From an uncultured Luteimonas sp. (GTDB lineage: Bacteria; Pseudomonadota; Gammaproteobacteria; Xanthomonadales; Xanthomonadaceae): DNA of 10,400 nucleotides. Positions 7,544-10,400 of the stretch are shown here, piece by piece. The stretch covers positions 1-10,400 of the forward strand of contig CALLKI010000016.1 of assembly GCA_938008415.1 (NCBI GenBank). Direction: 5' to 3'. Under the pieces are notes generated by a model. That model did no database searches and was not told where the DNA came from. It saw nothing but the letters and a program-made list of their open reading frames with translations. Positions within the stretch are counted from its first letter, which is position 1; every line of letters begins with the position of its first letter. The translations under genes were made by a program, and so were the position numbers.

Positions 7544-7573
7544 TTGCCGCCCTGCAGCACGGGGAGGGATAAT
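7544..7573 (+). promoter_or_regulatory. Probable sigma-70 promoter of the thiolase gene
   Basis: TTGCCG (7544-7549, four of six matches) and GATAAT (7568-7573, five of six) are separated by 18 bases. Transcription would begin near 7580, giving a leader of about 23 bases that holds GGAG at 7594-7597, five bases before the thiolase ATG. Confidence 0.55.
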
Positions 7574-7602
7574 CGGGCGCATTCCCCACGTGTGGAGTTT
7601 CC

Positions 7603-8778
7603 ATGAGCGACATCGTCATCGTCGGTGCGCGGCGCACCGCCATCGGTTCCATGCTCGGGCAGTTCACCGGGGTGCCGGCCCCGACCCTCGGCGCGGCGGC
7701 CATCCGCGGCGCGCTGGAACAGGCCAATGTCGCCGGAGACCAGGTGGACGAGGTGATCATGGGCTGCGTGCTGCCGGCCGGCCTCGGCCAGGCGCCGGCC
7801 CGCCAGGCCTCGCGCGCCGCCGGCATCGCCGACAGCGCCGGCTGCACCACCATCAACAAGGTCTGCGGCTCGGGCATGAAGGCGATCATGCTGGCCCACG
7901 ACCTGATCCGCGCCGGTTCGGCGGACGTGGTCGTCGCGGGCGGCATGGAATCCATGACCAACGCGCCGCACCTGCTCAACGGCTCGCGCACCGGCATCCG
8001 CTACGGCACCGCCGAGTTCCTCGACCACATGGCGTGGGACGGCCTGACCAACCCGTACGACGGCAAGGCCATGGGCGTGTTCGGCGACATCGCCTGCGAG
8101 AAGTACGGCTTCACCCGCGAGGACCTCGACGCCTACGCCGCCGAGAGCGCGCGCCGCGCGCAGGCCGCGCAGGCATCCGGCGCGTTCCGCGAGGAGATCG
8201 TCCCGGTGACGGTCAAGGGCCGCAAGGGCGAGGTCGTGGTCGACGCCGACGAGGAGCCGTCGCGGATCTCGATCGACAGGATCCCCACGCTGCGCCCTGC
8301 GTTCGGCAAGGAAGGCCGGCTGACCGCCGCCAGCTCGTCGAAGATTTCAGACGGCGCCGCCGCGACCGTGCTGATGTCCGCGCAGACCGCCGCCTCGCGC
8401 GGGCTGAAGCCGCTGGCGCGCATCGTCGCCCACGCCACCCATTCGCAGGAACCGGAGTGGTTCACCACCGCCCCGGTCGGCGCGATCGACAAGGTGCTGA
8501 AGAAGGCCGGCTGGACGGTCGCCGACGTGGACCTGTTCGAGGTCAACGAGGCGTTCGCCAACGTGGCGATGGCGCCGATGAAGGACCTGGGCATCCCCCA
8601 CGAAAAACTGAACGTCCACGGCGGCGCGCTGGCGCTCGGCCACCCGATCGGCGCCAGCGGCGCCCGCCTGGTGGTCACCCTGCTCCATGCCCTCAAGGCA
8701 CGTGGCGGCAGGCGCGGCGTGGCCAGCCTGTGCATCGGCGGCGGCGAGGCAACCGCAATCGCCGTGGAGATCGCGTGA
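7603..8778 (+). CDS. Acetyl-CoA C-acetyltransferase (biosynthetic-type thiolase)
   Basis: 391 residues, typical for the family. It interconverts two acetyl-CoA and acetoacetyl-CoA through a cysteine-bound acyl intermediate in the cytoplasm. Catalytic residues are in place: nucleophile C88 in NKVCGSGMKA, NEAF at 315-318, H347 in GGALALGHPIGASGAR, and C377 in SLCIGGG. The usual GNASGINDGAA-like loop is here TAASSSKISDGAAA (241-254), a serine-rich variant. The ATG at 7603 has a well-placed GGAG and a likely promoter. Beside isovaleryl-CoA dehydrogenase and methylcrotonyl-CoA carboxylase its likely job is cleaving acetoacetyl-CoA, the last step of leucine breakdown. A broader 3-ketoacyl-CoA thiolase role in beta-oxidation, or supplying acetoacetyl-CoA for other syntheses, cannot be ruled out by sequence. 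No good terminator follows; only a four-pair CCGG stem before TTTT at 8782-8798. Confidence 0.9.
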   Translation: MSDIVIVGARRTAIGSMLGQFTGVPAPTLGAAAIRGALEQANVAGDQVDEVIMGCVLPAGLGQAPARQASRAAGIADSAGCTTINKVCGSGMKAIMLAHDLIRAGSADVVVAGGMESMTNAPHLLNGSRTGIRYGTAEFLDHMAWDGLTNPYDGKAMGVFGDIACEKYGFTREDLDAYAAESARRAQAAQASGAFREEIVPVTVKGRKGEVVVDADEEPSRISIDRIPTLRPAFGKEGRLTAASSSKISDGAAATVLMSAQTAASRGLKPLARIVAHATHSQEPEWFTTAPVGAIDKVLKKAGWTVADVDLFEVNEAFANVAMAPMKDLGIPHEKLNVHGGALALGHPIGASGARLVVTLLHALKARGGRRGVASLCIGGGEATAIAVEIA

Positions 8779-8822
8779 AGGCCGGTTAACCCGGTTTTCA
8801 CGAAAAATCCACGCCATGCCGC

Positions 8823-8850
8823 TTGACAGTGGACAGGGGCTTGTCATCAT
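8823..8850 (+). promoter_or_regulatory. Promoter of the first small lipoprotein gene (consensus -35, extended -10)
   Basis: TTGACA at 8823-8828 is a perfect -35. CATCAT at 8845-8850 follows after 16 bases and is preceded by TGT at 8842-8844, giving an extended -10 (TGn). Transcription would start near 8857, with a leader of roughly 47 bases. An inverted repeat, TGACA (8824-8828) and TGTCA (8842-8846), overlaps both promoter elements and could be an operator. Confidence 0.6.
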
Positions 8851-8858
8851 GTTTATGG

Positions 8859-8872
8859 CGCGCATTTGCGCG
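8859..8872 (+). other. Small inverted repeat at the predicted mRNA 5' end
   Basis: CGCGCA and TGCGCG (8859-8864 and 8867-8872) are perfect reverse complements separated by TT. They fall just after the predicted transcription start of the first lipoprotein gene, so a short 5'-terminal hairpin that protects an abundant mRNA is possible. A two-base loop means the inner pair would open. Confidence 0.3.
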
Positions 8873-8903
8873 TTCCCATGACCCACTGACGAGGAAGATT
8901 CAA

Positions 8904-9218
8904 ATGACCATCAACAAGGCTCTGCTTGCCCTGGCCATGGGCATCGCTCTGGCTGCTTGCAGCAACCAGCAGCAGGCCGAGAACGCGGCCGCCGATGCTG
9001 CCGACGCCGCCGCCGAGGCCGCTGCCGTTGCCGCGGAGACGACCGACGCCGCTGCCGAGGCTGCCGCCGACGCCGCCGCCGACGCCGCCGCCGACGCCGC
9101 GGACGCCGCTGCTGACGCCGCGGCCGCCACGACCGACGCTGCCGCCGAGGCTGCTGCGGACGCCGCCGAGGCTGCCGCCGACGCCGCCGAGGCCGCTGCC
9201 GAAGAGGCCAAGGAGTAA
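8904..9218 (+). CDS. Small alanine/acid-rich lipoprotein, first of a tandem pair
   Basis: 104 residues; family not recognised by name. MTINK and a hydrophobic stretch end in the lipobox LAAC, so C19 should be lipidated; residues S20-N21 at +2 and +3 do not signal inner-membrane retention, favouring the outer membrane. The mature 86 residues contain 52 alanines and 21 Asp/Glu, one lysine (K103), no arginine, no aromatic residue and no Leu or Ile. Acidic residues recur every three or four positions, the pattern of an amphipathic helix or alanine-zipper coiled coil, loosely like Lpp or OprI; unlike them it lacks a C-terminal lysine for peptidoglycan linkage. TTDAAAEAAAD occurs at 46-56 and 76-86, a 30-residue repeat. 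The ATG at 8904 follows GAGGAAG at 8891-8897 with six bases between; an in-frame ATG at 8823 lies on the promoter -35. Own promoter and terminator; role unknown. Confidence 0.85.
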   Translation: MTINKALLALAMGIALAACSNQQQAENAAADAADAAAEAAAVAAETTDAAAEAAADAAADAAADAADAAADAAAATTDAAAEAAADAAEAAADAAEAAAEEAKE

Positions 9219-9243
9219 GAGCCTCCCAGCCGCAAGGCCAACA

Positions 9244-9277
9244 GGAAAGCCGTCGGTTCTCCGGCGGCTTTCCCTTT
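9244..9277 (+). terminator. Intrinsic terminator after the first lipoprotein gene
   Basis: A 13-pair stem (9244-9256 with 9261-9273, including one G-T wobble) closes a TTCT loop and is followed by CTTT. It lies 25 bases after the stop codon. It should separate most transcription of the first lipoprotein gene from the second. Confidence 0.85.
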
Positions 9278-9361
9278 ATGGGGGCCGCCACCACGGCGCA
9301 TTCCTGCACCCCCGACGGACCACCATCCGCCATCCATCGTCCAACACACGGAGTCATCGCC

Positions 9362-9709
9362 ATGAACGCCAAGATCCTGGTCCTCGCTGCCGGCCTGTTC
9401 GCCCTGACGGCCTGCGGCAACACCGTTGACGGGGCCAAGGAGGACGCCGCCGCTGCCGCGGCCGCCGCCGAGCAGGCTGCCGCCGAGGCCGCCGAGGCCG
9501 CCGCCGAGGCTGCGGACGCCACCACCGAGGCCGTCGCCGAGAACACCGAGGCCGCGGCTGACGCCGCCGCCGAGACCGCCGATTCCGCCGCCGACGCCCT
9601 GGCCGACGCCGCCGCCGAGGCGAAGGAAGCGGCCAAGGACGCCGCCGCCGAGGCCGCCGGCGCCGTCAAGGAGGCCGCAGAGAAGGCCGAGGAAGCCATC
9701 AGGAACTGA
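9362..9709 (+). CDS. Small alanine-rich lipoprotein, second of the tandem pair
   Basis: 115 residues, clearly related in design to the gene just upstream but not identical. The signal MNAKILVLAAGLFALTAC gives lipobox LTAC with lipidated C18, then a short GNTVDGAKED linker and a long helix-prone chain with eight alanines at 29-36. Acidic residues every three or four positions dominate the first half. From about residue 86 lysines appear (K88, K92, K103, K108, plus R114), so the end is charge-mixed and resembles 11-residue LEA-like or apolipoprotein-like repeats (AKEAAKDAAAE). It ends in RN, so it cannot be linked to peptidoglycan through a terminal lysine as Lpp is. The ATG has GGAG at 9350-9353, eight bases away; an in-frame ATG at 9278 lies in the upstream terminator and would displace the signal peptide. 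No separate promoter is evident in 9278-9361. Function unknown; a periplasmic or outer-membrane spacer is one guess. Confidence 0.83.
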   Translation: MNAKILVLAAGLFALTACGNTVDGAKEDAAAAAAAAEQAAAEAAEAAAEAADATTEAVAENTEAAADAAAETADSAADALADAAAEAKEAAKDAAAEAAGAVKEAAEKAEEAIRN

Positions 9710-9726
9710 TCGCTCCCGGTCCCGCG

Positions 9727-9760
9727 AACGAAAGCCCGCCCCGGCGGGCTTTCGTTTTTT
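9727..9760 (+). terminator. Strong intrinsic terminator after the second lipoprotein gene
   Basis: A perfect 14-base inverted repeat (9727-9740 with 9743-9756) runs into six T residues (9755-9760), 17 bases after the stop codon. The inner pairs around CC would open into a small loop. This isolates the lipoprotein genes from the carboxylase gene downstream. Confidence 0.92.
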
Positions 9761-9784
9761 CCGGGCACCCGGCCGGGCGCCCGG
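9761..9784. repeat. Tandem pair of 12-base GC palindromes
   Basis: CCGGGCACCCGG (9761-9772) is directly followed by CCGGGCGCCCGG (9773-9784); the two differ at one base, and the second is a perfect palindrome. The same two variants occur at 4454-4465 and 4400-4411, and 17 bases (GGCACCCGGCCGGGCGC) recur at 253-269. This could be a dispersed intergenic element or chance in very GC-rich spacers. Confidence 0.4.
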
Positions 9785-9828
9785 TTATCCTGTCCACCCC
9801 GTCCCCTGGCCCCGTTGACCGGATCCGC

Positions 9829-10400
9829 ATGCCCGTCATCCAGACGCAGATCGACCCGCGCTCGCAGGAATTCATCGAAAACGCCGGCTACCACCGCTCG
9901 CTCGTCGGGGAGCTCGAGCGCAGGCTGGCCCGGGCCGCGGAGGGCGGTGGGCCGGCGGCGCGCGAAAAGCACGTCGAGCGCGGCAAGCTGCTGGTGCGCG
10001 ACCGCATCGCCGCCCTGCTCGACCCGGGCTCGCCGTTCCTGGAGATCGCGCCGCTGGCCGCCGAGGACATGTACGACGGCGCGGCGCCCGCCGCCGGCAT
10101 CGTCTGCGGCATCGGCCGGGTGATGGGGATCGAGGTGGTGATCGTGGCCAACGATGCCACCGTCAAGGGCGGCACCTACTTCCCGATGACGGTGAAGAAG
10201 CACCTGCGCGCGCAGGAGATCGCGCGCGAGAACAACCTGCCCTGCATCTACCTGGTGGATTCCGGCGGTGCGTTCCTGCCGCTGCAGGACGAGGTGTTCC
10301 CCGACAAGGAGCATTTCGGCCGGATCTTCTACAACCAGGCGCGGATGAGCGCGGAGAACATCCCGCAGATCGCCGTGGTCATGGGCAGCTGCACCGCCGG
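9829..10400 (+). CDS. mccB: 3-methylcrotonyl-CoA carboxylase beta (carboxyltransferase) subunit, N-terminal part
   Basis: The first 190 codons are present; the gene runs off the right edge (family length about 535). With the biotin-carrying alpha subunit it carboxylates 3-methylcrotonyl-CoA to 3-methylglutaconyl-CoA, the leucine-breakdown step directly after isovaleryl-CoA dehydrogenase. The opening MPVIQTQIDPRSQEF, then RGKLLVRDRIAALLDPGSPF (51-70), VANDATVKGGTYFPMTVKKH (106-125), LVDSGGAFLPLQDEVFPD (142-159) and GSCTAG at the edge are typical. The DSGGAFLP form separates it from propionyl-CoA carboxylase beta, which has a DSGGARIQ-like motif. Geranyl-CoA carboxylase beta is a close relative and the main alternative; the leucine genes nearby favour methylcrotonyl-CoA. 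The ATG has only a weak GGA at 9821-9823. TATCCT at 9786-9791 is a poor -10 candidate with no -35. A strong terminator upstream implies its own promoter. Confidence 0.9.
   Translation, partial: MPVIQTQIDPRSQEFIENAGYHRSLVGELERRLARAAEGGGPAAREKHVERGKLLVRDRIAALLDPGSPFLEIAPLAAEDMYDGAAPAAGIVCGIGRVMGIEVVIVANDATVKGGTYFPMTVKKHLRAQEIARENNLPCIYLVDSGGAFLPLQDEVFPDKEHFGRIFYNQARMSAENIPQIAVVMGSCTA

Noticed and set aside
7412..7582. N-terminal extension of the autotransporter to an ATG at 7582
   Set aside because: It would place 57 Arg/Pro-rich residues before the lipoprotein signal and overlap the thiolase promoter; the ATG at 7411 has a good ribosome site.
8782..8798. CCGG-TTAAC-CCGG followed by TTTT as a terminator for the thiolase gene
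   Set aside because: Only four base pairs; too weak to call, though it could contribute to termination.
8980..9215. Possible CRISPR or tandem-repeat array in the repetitive Ala-rich region
   Set aside because: The repeats are short, irregular and in frame with a protein that has its own signal peptide; there are no constant repeats with unique spacers.
8904..9709. Idea that the two small lipoproteins are a toxin-antitoxin or entericidin pair
   Set aside because: Both are long alanine/acid helices of over 85 mature residues with separate terminators; they share no feature of entericidins beyond being tandem lipoproteins.
8926..9818. Pro/Arg-rich plus-strand frames overlapping the lipoprotein genes (8926-9429 and 9426-9818)
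   Set aside because: Frame-shifted readings of GCCGCCGAC-type repeats; they cross strong terminators and lack start signals.
8911..10314. A 467-codon minus-strand open frame across both lipoprotein genes and mccB
   Set aside because: It is the antisense of GCC/GAC repeats (giving Arg/Pro or Ser/Ala runs) and of conserved MccB coding sequence; no ribosome site or domain.

Overview
This window is very GC-rich bacterial chromosome (roughly 70% by eye, third codon positions almost all G or C). The gene families and signals fit a gammaproteobacterium of the Xanthomonadaceae/Lysobacteraceae group (Lysobacter, Luteimonas or Pseudoxanthomonas-like). That placement is inference from remembered families, not from a search.

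Layout, left to right. Positions 1-176 (minus) are the start of a fused isobutyryl-CoA mutase (icmF) that runs off the left edge. Divergent from it, 309-1871 (+) encodes a membrane-anchored phospholipase D/cardiolipin synthase-type enzyme. Then 2033-3136 (+) is leucine dehydrogenase, followed after a strong hairpin by 3223-4380 (+), isovaleryl-CoA dehydrogenase. A hairpin-rich convergent spacer (4381-4540) separates it from 4541-7411 (-), a lipid-anchored subtilisin-like autotransporter. A divergent promoter region leads to 7603-8778 (+), an acetyl-CoA acetyltransferase-type thiolase. Two tandem short genes, 8904-9218 and 9362-9709 (+), encode alanine- and acid-rich lipoproteins, each followed by a textbook terminator. 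From 9829 the beta subunit of 3-methylcrotonyl-CoA carboxylase runs off the right edge.

Functional theme. Leucine dehydrogenase, isovaleryl-CoA dehydrogenase, methylcrotonyl-CoA carboxylase and the thiolase are steps of one route: leucine to ketoisocaproate, isovaleryl-CoA, methylcrotonyl-CoA and finally acetyl-CoA. IcmF belongs to neighbouring branched-chain acyl-CoA chemistry. The window is therefore a leucine/branched-chain catabolic neighbourhood. It is not one operon: terminators, opposite strands and separate promoters break it up, and three cell-envelope genes (protease autotransporter and two lipoproteins) sit inside it.

The least ordinary part is the pair of low-complexity lipoproteins. 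Their mature chains are mostly Ala with acidic residues every 3-4 positions, which suggests an outer-membrane-anchored alanine-rich helix or coiled coil. The first has a good promoter overlapped by an inverted repeat. I saw no CRISPR array, tRNA, rRNA, insertion sequence or phage gene. The long open frames antisense to the real genes are artefacts of GC-rich codon usage. No spacer without a gene exceeds 191 bases.
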